Shown: positions 1 to 6,969 of the stretch, piece by piece
Position numbering within the stretch: the stretch's first letter is position 1
Layout: every line of letters begins with the position of its first letter
Origin: UBA5314 sp040217815
Lineage (GTDB): Bacteria; Bacillota; Syntrophomonadia; Syntrophomonadales; Syntrophomonadaceae
DNA length: 11,548 nucleotides
NCBI GenBank assembly: GCA_040217815.1
Contig: JBEHWI010000069.1
Coordinates: 1-11,548, forward strand
Reading direction: 5' to 3'
The notes under the pieces: model-generated
The model's input: the letters and a program-made list of their open reading frames with translations, nothing else
The model's database searches: none
Told to the model about the DNA's origin: nothing
Translations under genes and position numbers: made by a program

Positions 1-658
1 TGATGTTGCTAACATAGAAGGTGCGGGCCTGGCTCTGACCGATGGCCTCCGGCACCCCTTGCACCAGCAAATTGGGAACAATGCTGGTATAGAGGCTGCC
101 CGGGCCAATAACCACCGCGTCGGCTTCCATGATGGCGTCGATAGTTTCCGGCACCGGCAGGCACAGTTCAGGAACCAAAAACAGCTTTTCGATGCGCTTG
201 CCGTAGTTGCGAATGGAAGTCTCGCCATAGACGGTGGTGCCGTCGGACATATGGGCTCCCAGGGCCACGTGTTCCAGAGTTGCGGGTATTACCTTGCCCC
301 GGACCTTCAGGACTTTGCTGACTTCTTTAATAGCGGATACAAAATCCCCGGCAATTTCAGTCATCGCCACCAGGAGCAGGTTGCCCAGATTGTGGCCCTG
401 CAGTCCATTGCCCTGGCCAAATCTATGCTGGAATACCTGATCCATCAGGGTCTCGGTCTCCGCCAGGGCCACCAGGCAGTTGCGGATGTCCCCCGGCGGC
501 AAAACACCCAGCTCCGCGCGCAAACGTCCGGAGCTGCCACCGTCATCGCTGACTGTAACCACTGCTGTCAACTGCGAGGTATAATTCTTGAGTCCTTTTA
601 AAAGGACTGCCAGTCCCGTCCCGCCGCCGATTACAACGATCTTGCGATCCCTTTTAAT
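1..658 (-). CDS. yvcK: YvcK-family gluconeogenesis factor / UDP-GlcNAc-binding morphogenesis regulator (3' part outside window)
   Basis: The minus-strand translation matches the YvcK/CofD-like family. It has an N-terminal nucleotide-binding loop (GGGTG, residues 11–15 if ATT 658 is residue 1), then VTVSDDGGSSGRLR, PPGDIRNCL, GHNLGNLLLVAM, VIPATLEHVAL and GPGSLYTSIVPN. About 219 codons are present; the family is usually near 320, so the C-terminal third lies beyond base 1. In Bacillus and Mycobacterium, YvcK binds UDP-GlcNAc and is needed for normal cell-wall synthesis on gluconeogenic carbon sources. It is the last visible gene of the PHP–rapZ–yvcK operon. The start is abnormal: the frame opens right after the rapZ TGA (668–670) with no ATG, GTG or TTG before the GGGTG loop. 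ATT at 658 is the only accepted near-cognate start, but the GGAGGAG at 671–677 is better spaced for GTC at 664. Family call is near certain; the start is not. Confidence 0.93.
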   Translation of the reverse strand, partial: MKRDRKIVVIGGGTGLAVLLKGLKNYTSQLTAVVTVSDDGGSSGRLRAELGVLPPGDIRNCLVALAETETLMDQVFQHRFGQGNGLQGHNLGNLLLVAMTEIAGDFVSAIKEVSKVLKVRGKVIPATLEHVALGAHMSDGTTVYGETSIRNYGKRIEKLFLVPELCLPVPETIDAIMEADAVVIGPGSLYTSIVPNLLVQGVPEAIGQSQARTFYVSNI

Positions 659-667
659 AACGACCGC

Positions 668-1555
668 TCACTCCTCCAACTTGTGTTTTGCAACATCCCG
701 GTGTCGGGTTATGGTATTGTATCCCATCCGCTCAAACTGACGGGCCAGGTAGTCGGCCAGGACCACGGAACGATGCTGCCCGCCCGTACAGCCAATAGAC
801 AGAGCCAGATTGGTTTTGCCTTCCTTGACATAGTGCGGAATGAGAAATTTTAAAAGATTGAGAAAGCGGCGCAGAAAGGACTGAGTCGTAGGTGAATCCA
901 AAACGTAGTCAATAACCTCCTGGTCCTCTCCGGTTAAAGGCCGTAAACGAGGATCATAGAAGGGATTGGGCAGGAATCTTACATCGATTATTACATCCGA
1001 ATCTAGTGGAATCCCCATCTTATATCCAAAGGAAATAATGTTTATGGTAAAAGCCTCACCTTTTTCGTAGCTGAAAAGGCTGGTCAATTTCTCATTCAAT
1101 TTGCGAGGGGCGATATCCGAAGTGTCGATAATGACGTTGGCCCGACCGCGCAGATCTTCCAGCATGCTTCTCTCCAGGCGTATGGCCTGCAGCAGACTGC
1201 CGGCTTCGGAAAGGGGATGACGGCGCCTTGATTCCTTGAAACGCCGCACCAGCACGTCATCCGAAGCTTCCAGGAACAAGATGGCGTAGCTGATTCCCTG
1301 CTGTTGGAGCTCATCCAGGGCCTGGGTAAAATCGGCAAAGAAATCGCCCCCGCGCACATCGATAACCAGGGCTACCTTTTCGATTCTACCCCCCGATTGC
1401 ATGCCCAGCTCAATAAACTTGTTCATCAACACTGGCGGCAGATTGTCAACGCAGTAATAACCCAGGTCTTCTAAACAATTGATGGCCTGAGTCTTGCCTG
1501 CTCCGGACAGACCTGTGATTATCAATATGTGCAAACCCTGGCTTTTTTCCCCCAC
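668..1555 (-). CDS. rapZ: RapZ/YvcJ nucleotide-binding RNase adapter-like protein
   Basis: The 295-residue protein is the usual family length. It has a Walker A motif GLSGAGKT (residues 15–22), a Walker B-like strand VALVIDVRGG (61–70), and the conserved C-terminal blocks DVRFLPNPFYDPRLRPLTG (191–209) and GCTGGQHRSV (255–264). In Escherichia coli RapZ binds GlcN6P and directs RNase E to the sRNA GlmZ, controlling GlmS. In Firmicutes YvcJ is a nucleotide hydrolase whose RNA partners are less clear, so the molecular role here is inferred. The start is GTG at 1553–1555, preceded by GGGAGGAC about nine bases upstream. It overlaps the 3' end of the PHP gene by 34 bases in another frame, which suggests translational coupling. 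It ends with TGA at 668, directly before yvcK. The N-terminal P-loop is intact. Confidence 0.95.
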   Translation of the reverse strand: MGEKSQGLHILIITGLSGAGKTQAINCLEDLGYYCVDNLPPVLMNKFIELGMQSGGRIEKVALVIDVRGGDFFADFTQALDELQQQGISYAILFLEASDDVLVRRFKESRRRHPLSEAGSLLQAIRLERSMLEDLRGRANVIIDTSDIAPRKLNEKLTSLFSYEKGEAFTINIISFGYKMGIPLDSDVIIDVRFLPNPFYDPRLRPLTGEDQEVIDYVLDSPTTQSFLRRFLNLLKFLIPHYVKEGKTNLALSIGCTGGQHRSVVLADYLARQFERMGYNTITRHRDVAKHKLEE

Positions 1556-2301
1556 TTGTTTAGTCCTCCCCGACCATCCAGGTTTACCACCCGTTCGGGA
1601 TCAATGCCCAGCATTTCAATAGCCCTTTTTCCATAAGCAAGCTCCCCCACTGTATCTGGAAAATGGGCGTCGCTGTTGACAATAAAATTGACTCCGATCC
1701 GATTTGCTTCCATTATATCAGAAAAATCAGGGTGCTCGTGCCCGCAATTAATTTCAAATAGAACTTCTTTTTGAACGCAGGCCCTGGCCACCTCGGCGAC
1801 GTCTATTGCAAAGAACAAGCCCGGGTGCGACAGAATATCGAGTCTTGGATTGGCATAAATGGCGGCCACACAGGCTTCGGTATTATTGATGAGGGCCTGT
1901 CGGCGCTGGCTTTTACCCAGGTGGCGCAGGCTGTTTTGCAGAAATAGCCGCGCTCCATCCTTCAACGAAGAAGGCATGGTATAAGGATGCATGCCGGCAA
2001 TAAGAACATCCAGACTATCGATAACCTCCTGGTTCAGGTCCAGTTTTCCGTCTAAACCGCGGATATTGGCTTCGGCACCAACGTAAACCTTTATCCCCTG
2101 ACGGTCGCTGTCTTCAATTATCTCCCCCAATTGTTCATACCGTTTAGGATTTTTTATACCTATAACGGCAGCCAGCGGGCCATGATCGGTAATAGCTATC
2201 TCCTGCAAACCCTTCCGTCGGGCCGCTTCGATAATTTCACGATGGTTTTGCCGGCCGTCGCTGTTGTGGGAGTGGATATGATAATCACCATAGAACTTCA
2301 C
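1522..2301 (-). CDS. PHP-domain metal-dependent phosphoesterase
   Basis: The 259-residue protein is a single PHP domain of the YcdX/PolX C-terminal type. Likely metal ligands are visible in order: HIH (H8, H10) with D15, TDHG (H40), GAEAN (E77), GMHPY (H105), SHPG (H159) and NSDAH (D211, H213). This complete set suggests a trinuclear active site that hydrolyses a phosphate ester or phosphodiester. The substrate is unknown; histidinol phosphate is a common automatic label, but no histidine genes are nearby. The start is GTG at 2299–2301, with GAGG about ten bases upstream. It is probably the first gene of the operon, because a terminator lies just upstream at 2384–2411 and its last 34 bases overlap rapZ. 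Similar PHP genes beside rapZ are known in Clostridia, so a link to the RapZ/YvcK circuit is reasonable but unproven. Confidence 0.92.
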   Translation of the reverse strand: MKFYGDYHIHSHNSDGRQNHREIIEAARRKGLQEIAITDHGPLAAVIGIKNPKRYEQLGEIIEDSDRQGIKVYVGAEANIRGLDGKLDLNQEVIDSLDVLIAGMHPYTMPSSLKDGARLFLQNSLRHLGKSQRRQALINNTEACVAAIYANPRLDILSHPGLFFAIDVAEVARACVQKEVLFEINCGHEHPDFSDIMEANRIGVNFIVNSDAHFPDTVGELAYGKRAIEMLGIDPERVVNLDGRGGLNKWGKKARVCTY

Positions 2302-2331
2302 AAGCCGCTTACCTCACTATTCCCTTATCTT

Positions 2332-2348
2332 TTTATATGGTGCGCACC
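2332..2348 (-). promoter_or_regulatory. Possible promoter −10 and adjoining palindrome upstream of the PHP–rapZ–yvcK operon
   Basis: On the minus strand TATAAA occurs at 2337–2332, about 30 bases before the PHP start codon. It is directly preceded by the perfect 10-base palindrome GGTGCGCACC (2339–2348). The upstream terminator means the operon needs a promoter in this short gap. No good −35 hexamer is visible, so the palindrome could be an activator or repressor site. This is inference from motif and position only. Confidence 0.3.
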
Positions 2349-2383
2349 CGCCGACTTATGTATTTACCTGCTAAAAAATTTAT

Positions 2384-2411
2384 AAAAAAACCGGCTCCGT
2401 AAGAAGCCGGT
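2384..2411 (-). terminator. Rho-independent terminator of the YcdB/SLH gene
   Basis: Read on the minus strand, ACCGGCT (2411–2405) pairs perfectly with AGCCGGT (2396–2390) around an 8-base loop. Seven consecutive T residues follow (2390–2384). It lies 26 bases after the end of the gene at 2438 and separates it from the PHP operon. Confidence 0.9.
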
Positions 2412-2437
2412 CGGTAAGATGTTCTTATTACATATCC

Positions 2438-4570
2438 TTAATTGCTTTTCATCGCCTTTACCAGGGAACTGGCCGCTTCTGCCCGGGTTACAATATGGCC
2501 GGACTCGTAAGCATCAGCTCCACCTTTAACCATATCAAGGCCGTAGGCCAGAGCGACATACCCGTAAAAATCCGCGGATATATCCTGGGCATCCGGGTAG
2601 GGAAGGGTGTAAATCCCTTTGGCCTGGGCGGCTCGGTCCAGGCCTGTGAAGCGGACCATGATCCGGGCCATGTTCTCACGGTCTACCAACTGCTCCAGCT
2701 GTACCTGCTCTTTTATCCATCCCCTGGAACGCGCTTCCCGTATAATATCATCGGGCTTGGGATCCAGGTAGGGATCCCTTGCTTTAATCAGGTTGGTCAA
2801 AAGGCTTTGCATGGTCAGCCCCTCTTCAGGATGGAAGGAAGTTCCGTATTCTCCGAATAATCCAGCCCGCCCCACCGCGTTGATGTCCGCCCAGGCTGGA
2901 TCTCCCTCAATATCATCGAAGAAAAAGGCTCGCTTGACCACTATCGGATTGCCCTGCCAATCCAGCGGCAGCCCACTGATAGCATCCAATTGGTCTGCCC
3001 TGGTGGCATAGGCGCCATAGAGAGGTTTATAGACCAGTCCAATTTGCTCCTGCCCGGTGGGAACTGATTTGCCAGGATCTTGACGTATGGCGTAGCTCAA
3101 GGTCAACGGCCGGTCTTTGAGGAACCGGCTGCTTATGTCCTGTTTGTTCAGCACTCCGGCACTGGAAGGGAAGCTCGCCTCCGTCCAGTTCAGCTCATAG
3201 GCGACAATGGTTTTGTCCTGAGCGTTTATGGTCAGGTTGAGGTAGTTCCCCGGGAAGGGAAGGTCGTTTACCACACGGTAATAGTTGAAATAGCGGAGAG
3301 AGTCCCCTCTTGGGTATATCTGCAGCCCTTGAGGCTCCTCATAGGCAGTCTCCGGAAAGCGGCCCGGTTGAATCTGTTTGAGGAAAGCTTCCGCCGCCTG
3401 GCGGGCCTCCTCGTTGCTCAGAATAGCTTTGCCGGCCTGCTGAGACCAGTCCCGCGAATAACTGATTACTTCTCCGTTGCGGGCATTTACCCGGGCGTTT
3501 ACATAGCCGCTGCCCTGGCTGGCCTCATTCTGCCAGTTCAGGTTCCAGACGTGCATCTTGGAGGCACCACTGCCCTGGCTCACCAGGTTACTCTGCGTTA
3601 GGGAGAGGTCAGCAGGGATATTGAACCACTTTTTAACCGCCTGCACCGCCTGTTCACTGGAGATAACCTGGGAACTGCTGCTTACCTCTTGCTGCTCCTC
3701 CGGAGATAAAGAGCTTTGCGTAGCACTCTTTTCCCTGCCGCCCATACCGCCGGCCATATCATAAGCGATTTCGTTGTTCACCCAGTATTTTACCGGCTGC
3801 CCGCTGAAAGCGTCGATGGCTACCGAGCCATGAGCCCCTACCCGGTATACCAGCACGGGATTTTTCTGGTATGAAAATCCGGGCTTCACATAATCAGGCT
3901 GAAAATACTGCAGTTCTAAAAGACTGCTTCCTTCAAAAACCTGCCGGGCCTGATCCGCGGATATGATCCCGGAAGGCGACGGCAGATCGCCGTTGGTCCA
4001 GGTGAGCGAGTATTCAAGTATACGGCCGTCCCCGCTCCGCACTTGAAAGGTGGCTCCGTTTTCAGGGAAGGGAATTCCCTGGTGGACCCGCTGCCAGCGC
4101 AGCGTGTAAACCGATGTGCCACTGCTTTCCAGGGGGCTTATCAATTCGTCATCAGCCACCCACTGCAGCTCATCGATCCGGTCCGGAAGCAGCCGCTCTA
4201 AAAGCTGGGCGGCCGAGTCTTTGGCTTGAGCCCTGCTGATGGGAGAAGTGTAGGTATTGGAGTCCTGTCCCCAGTTGTTCACCCTGGTTATGATGCTTTT
4301 TTTAGCGTCCACCTGCGCGTTGAACTCACCATAGGGGGCTCCCGCCGCCCTCCAGGATAAGACCCAGGCCGCCTGTCCGTAATTGGCTTCATAATTGGAT
4401 GAGAATTCTTTATACTCTTCTGGAATACTGAAGTTCTCCTTTACCAGGTTGATGGCTTCCTCCAGGCTCAGGTTCGGTTTTTGAGCAGCCTGCAACGAGC
4501 CGGGCAGCCCGATCACGGTCAGAATAGTGAGAAAGCAGACCGCCAGGCTCAACCGGCAATACCGCATCAT
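2438..4570 (-). CDS. Secreted YcdB/YcdC-repeat protein with C-terminal S-layer homology region
   Basis: The 710-residue protein begins with a signal peptide (two ATGs, a short basic stretch, a hydrophobic core at about residues 7–25, likely cleavage near LQA-A at 27–30). Two homologous YcdB/YcdC-type units follow. Unit 1 spans about 34–265 (SLEEAINLVKENFSIP, then VHQGIPFPENG and LTWTNGDLPSPSG). Unit 2 spans about 303–535 (SSEQAVQAVKKWFNIP, then VVNDLPFPGNY and LNWTEASFPSSAG). A Ser/Gln-rich linker (about 278–302) joins them. Residues 549–710 read as three degenerate SLH repeats: FDDIEGDPAWADINAV, a divergent middle copy near 609–650, and one ending VTRAEAASSLVKAM. It is therefore probably exported and held on the cell wall; the ligand or activity is unknown. 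The start ATG at 4568–4570 has GAGGAG eight bases upstream. It appears monocistronic, with its own leader and terminator. Confidence 0.88.
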   Translation of the reverse strand: MMRYCRLSLAVCFLTILTVIGLPGSLQAAQKPNLSLEEAINLVKENFSIPEEYKEFSSNYEANYGQAAWVLSWRAAGAPYGEFNAQVDAKKSIITRVNNWGQDSNTYTSPISRAQAKDSAAQLLERLLPDRIDELQWVADDELISPLESSGTSVYTLRWQRVHQGIPFPENGATFQVRSGDGRILEYSLTWTNGDLPSPSGIISADQARQVFEGSSLLELQYFQPDYVKPGFSYQKNPVLVYRVGAHGSVAIDAFSGQPVKYWVNNEIAYDMAGGMGGREKSATQSSLSPEEQQEVSSSSQVISSEQAVQAVKKWFNIPADLSLTQSNLVSQGSGASKMHVWNLNWQNEASQGSGYVNARVNARNGEVISYSRDWSQQAGKAILSNEEARQAAEAFLKQIQPGRFPETAYEEPQGLQIYPRGDSLRYFNYYRVVNDLPFPGNYLNLTINAQDKTIVAYELNWTEASFPSSAGVLNKQDISSRFLKDRPLTLSYAIRQDPGKSVPTGQEQIGLVYKPLYGAYATRADQLDAISGLPLDWQGNPIVVKRAFFFDDIEGDPAWADINAVGRAGLFGEYGTSFHPEEGLTMQSLLTNLIKARDPYLDPKPDDIIREARSRGWIKEQVQLEQLVDRENMARIMVRFTGLDRAAQAKGIYTLPYPDAQDISADFYGYVALAYGLDMVKGGADAYESGHIVTRAEAASSLVKAMKSN

Positions 4571-4759
4571 ACTATCATCTCCTCTTAAAAATAATGTACC
4601 GTTTAAGCTGAATTGTCCCCCCTTTTAAAGCCCCCATTGGAACCTTCCCGGTCAGGCTTTACATGATTCCTGCATTTGCCTCGAATTCCTTTGAATGCTA
4701 TTAATGATATGCTGTAGCCGGCTAAAACCTTGCACCTGCTGTCCCATTTTGTTAACTAA

Positions 4760-4787
4760 ATTTTACCTAAAATATTACTTTATTGAA
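4760..4787 (-). promoter_or_regulatory. Weak candidate promoter for the YcdB/SLH gene
   Basis: On the minus strand TTCAAT (4787–4782) and TAAAAT (4765–4760) are separated by 16 bases in an AT-rich stretch. A transcript from here would have a leader of roughly 185 bases. Both hexamers match the sigma-A consensus only partly, and the AT-rich context makes chance matches likely. Confidence 0.25.
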
Positions 4788-4815
4788 GAAAATAAAAAGC
4801 CGCCCCTATTCGGGC
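4788..4815 (-). terminator. Weak candidate terminator after the isomerase gene
   Basis: On the minus strand GCCC (4815–4812) can pair with GGGC (4805–4802) around a 6-base loop. It is followed by GGC and then a T-rich tract (TTTTTATTTTC, 4798–4788). The stem is short, so it may only work together with the larger hairpin at 4838–4878. Confidence 0.35.
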
Positions 4816-4837
4816 ACACCCTATAAAACAAAATACC

Positions 4838-4878
4838 AAGGGACGCAATCTTGAGCCCGAGCCTAAGATGCGTCCCTT
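4838..4878 (-). repeat. Hairpin with 14-base-pair arms downstream of the isomerase gene; possible terminator or palindromic repeat
   Basis: AAGGGACGC plus AATCTT (4838–4852) is the inverted match of AAGAT plus GCGTCCCTT (4865–4878), with one bulged A and a 12-base loop. It lies 40 bases past the isomerase stop codon. On the minus strand it is followed by a broken T-rich run (GGTATTTTGTTTT), so it could stop or stabilise the transcript. Its outer tips, AAGGGAC and GTCCCTT, match the tips of the larger palindrome at 9098–9178. Confidence 0.6.
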
Positions 4879-4917
4879 TCATTGTAAAAACCAAAGGAAT
4901 GGTCATTGGGGTTTTTT

Positions 4918-5937
4918 TTATTTGGCCAGTTCGGCTTTAAGGTGGTTTATAGCCTCAATAGCTACAGGATCTTTTCCGTATCCCAATGCCAGGTAGGTGC
5001 TGGCGTAGTCACCAATGTAAACCAGGGAATAGAAACGGGCCAGCCAGGAACGACCGCTGCTTTGCACTTCCAGCAGGTTTTTAACTTTATCCTTTACCAG
5101 GTCTTTGGTAATTTCAATGCGGCGCAGCACCCGGGGATGATCTCCGGTGTCTCTTAGAATAATCAGGCACAGCTGTTTGATAATATCCCGCGGCTCATCG
5201 AAGCCCATAATTTCATTGTGATTGAGCTCCGGCAAAACCGCCCAATAAGCTGGTGACTTGGCGTTTTCATTGATCTGGGCCTTCCAGCGGAAAGCTACCG
5301 TTTCACTGAGCCCGGTGCTGCCCCAAATGACAGGCAGCGCGCCCTTCATCAGGCGGGCGGCCTCACGGGCCGGATTTCCCGCCAACGGCGCTTCAGGGTT
5401 CAATTGATCGCGCAGCCGGTACAGCACATCCACCGTTTCCTGGAGATCTTCGGTGACGCCTTGAATAAGCCCGTTTTTCTCCAAAAGCAGGGCCAGCGGA
5501 GCAAACAGATAACCGGTTGCCGCCCGCGGACTCAAGCCCCCCGGCACCATCAAGCACGGATAGTCGTGGTATCCGGCCAGTTCCTTGAGCTGCCCCCCGC
5601 TGGTCAAACACACTATCTGAGCCCCTTGTTTTCTGGCCTGCTCGAAAGAGCTCAAGGTTTCTTCGGTGTTGCCCGAATAAGTAACGGCCAGGAACAGAGT
5701 CTGCGGGCCCACAAAGCGGGGGATCTCATAGCCACGGTTTACTACCACAGGGACCCGTGCTTCCTTCGCTGCCAGGCTGCGTAAAATATCCCCGCCGATA
5801 GCGGAGCCACCCATACCGGTTATTACTATGTTTTGAACGCCCTCACCTATGTTTGGCAAGGCCTCGCGCCCTGCCAGCCCATACTCGAATTGGCCGGGCA
5901 GATCCCATAGATAGCGCATCATCACGTCATTATGCAT
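4918..5937 (-). CDS. Bifunctional phosphoglucose/phosphomannose isomerase
   Basis: The 339-residue protein belongs to the bifunctional PGI/PMI branch of the SIS-fold sugar isomerases, which converts both glucose 6-phosphate and mannose 6-phosphate to fructose 6-phosphate. Visible motifs are the sugar-phosphate loop GMGGSAIGGD (41–50), YSGNTEET (87–94), SPRAATGY (136–143), QINENAK with the likely catalytic Glu (E224), and PELNHNE with the likely catalytic His (H240). Length fits the family (about 300–350). The start ATG at 5935–5937 is preceded by AGGGGG. It lies 40 bases downstream of the ROK kinase, probably in one transcript, so kinase product could feed straight into this enzyme. Activity on mannose 6-phosphate is assigned by family, not shown by the sequence. 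No classical pgi is in this window. Confidence 0.92.
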   Translation of the reverse strand: MHNDVMMRYLWDLPGQFEYGLAGREALPNIGEGVQNIVITGMGGSAIGGDILRSLAAKEARVPVVVNRGYEIPRFVGPQTLFLAVTYSGNTEETLSSFEQARKQGAQIVCLTSGGQLKELAGYHDYPCLMVPGGLSPRAATGYLFAPLALLLEKNGLIQGVTEDLQETVDVLYRLRDQLNPEAPLAGNPAREAARLMKGALPVIWGSTGLSETVAFRWKAQINENAKSPAYWAVLPELNHNEIMGFDEPRDIIKQLCLIILRDTGDHPRVLRRIEITKDLVKDKVKNLLEVQSSGRSWLARFYSLVYIGDYASTYLALGYGKDPVAIEAINHLKAELAK

Positions 5938-5977
5938 ATAGCACCCCCTGAATGTATTTAATGCCCTTAACTATAAT

Positions 5978-6943
5978 TTATATCCTGGTCTCCCGCTCCT
6001 TATGCAGCACTGCAGCGAGACATCCAAACAAACCTATGGCTTCGCCCAGATCAGTAAACTCAATGCGCAGCTCCCGGGCATTGAGGGAAAAAACCATCGA
6101 ACGCACCTGTTCATCCAGTGAAGCCTTGATCAGATCACGCCAGCCCTGGGCCACGCTTCCCCCCAGGACCACAACCTGAGGGTTGAATAAGTTGACTAGA
6201 TTGGCTATAGCTTGTCCTAAAAATCGAGCCGTTTCACGCACCACCGCCAGAGCCGCCTGGTCGCCCCGCCGAGCGGCTTCACCCAGCTCCCGGGCGCCCC
6301 AGGGGCCGGGACCCAAATCCATATCCACACCCCAGCCGTTGGCCTTCATCTCTTCCACCCGCCTGGATATGGCCCGGCCCGCCGCCACGGCTTCCAGGCA
6401 GCCCTGCCTCCCGCAGCCGCATACCGGACCGTTTCTTTCCACCACCATATGCCCGATTTCCCCGGCTCCACCCGATTGCCCACGGTAAAGCCGGCCGTCA
6501 ATAATCAATCCTCCACCAACCCCGGTGCTGACTGTTATATATATGAGATTGGGTGAAAAAGGCGTTGAGCCGAAATAATATTCGCCCAGGGCAGCCATAT
6601 TGGTATCCTTCTCTATAATTACCGGCATTCCCAGGCCTTCGGTCATTATGTCGCTTACGGGAACCTCTTTCCAGCCCAGATTAGGCGAATCAAGCATGAC
6701 AGCGGCGGGAAAAGCCAGGGGCCCGGGCACCGCAGCCGCAGCTCCCTTAACCTGATCGCCTTCCTGCCATACCCGCAGTTTTAAGCTAAGCAGCGAAGCG
6801 CAGATCTGATTCAAAACTGCAACCGGGTCTTGATCGCAGGGTGTAGGGTTTTTTTCTTGCATCAAAATCCGGCCGCCTGAATCAAGCACCGCAGTCAGTA
6901 TTTTACTGGCCCCCAGATCGGCTGCCAGGATCAATTGGCGCAC
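5978..6943 (-). CDS. ROK-family sugar kinase, probably glucokinase
   Basis: With a GTG start at 6941–6943 the protein has 321 residues, typical of single-domain ROK kinases. It has AADLGAS (7–13, phosphate loop), GAAAAVPGPL (68–76), EKDTNMAALGE (111–121, with D113 as likely catalytic base), STGVGGG (139–145), GEIGH (161–165) and the zinc motif CGCGRQGCLE (175–184; with H165 as the fourth ligand). There is no N-terminal helix-turn-helix, which argues for an enzyme rather than a NagC/XylR-type repressor. Glucose is the likely substrate given the isomerase 40 bases downstream, but another hexose or amino sugar is possible. A TTG one codon upstream (6944–6946) is an equally spaced alternative start after AGGGGGG. 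The frame stays open into the repeat element at 6970–7127, but that extension is not family-like and was left out. Confidence 0.92.
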   Translation of the reverse strand: MRQLILAADLGASKILTAVLDSGGRILMQEKNPTPCDQDPVAVLNQICASLLSLKLRVWQEGDQVKGAAAAVPGPLAFPAAVMLDSPNLGWKEVPVSDIMTEGLGMPVIIEKDTNMAALGEYYFGSTPFSPNLIYITVSTGVGGGLIIDGRLYRGQSGGAGEIGHMVVERNGPVCGCGRQGCLEAVAAGRAISRRVEEMKANGWGVDMDLGPGPWGARELGEAARRGDQAALAVVRETARFLGQAIANLVNLFNPQVVVLGGSVAQGWRDLIKASLDEQVRSMVFSLNARELRIEFTDLGEAIGLFGCLAAVLHKERETRI

Positions 6944-6969
6944 CAAAACCAGCCCCCCTGTTAGTATTA

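Larger units (their letters stand above)
4571..4917. other. 347-nt intergenic/leader region between the isomerase gene and the YcdB/SLH gene
   Basis: No coding frame is supported here. It holds the hairpins downstream of the isomerase gene (4788–4878), an AT-rich stretch (about 4735–4800) likely to contain the promoter, and a GC-richer leader. In the leader, TAAAGCC (4626–4632) can pair with GGCTTTA (4655–4661) on either strand. That hairpin lacks a U tract, so it is not an obvious terminator. No riboswitch class was recognised. Confidence 0.6.

Noticed and set aside
59..601. 180-codon plus-strand open frame opposite yvcK
   Set aside because: Antisense to highly conserved YvcK motifs, with no domain or initiation signal.
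3080..3601. 173-codon plus-strand open frame opposite the YcdB/SLH gene
   Set aside because: Antisense shadow within a gene with clear signal peptide and repeats; no family features.
4571..4760. Riboswitch in the leader of the YcdB/SLH gene
   Set aside because: Only a 7-bp stem (4626–4632 with 4655–4661) is evident; no known aptamer core or expression-platform terminator was recognised.
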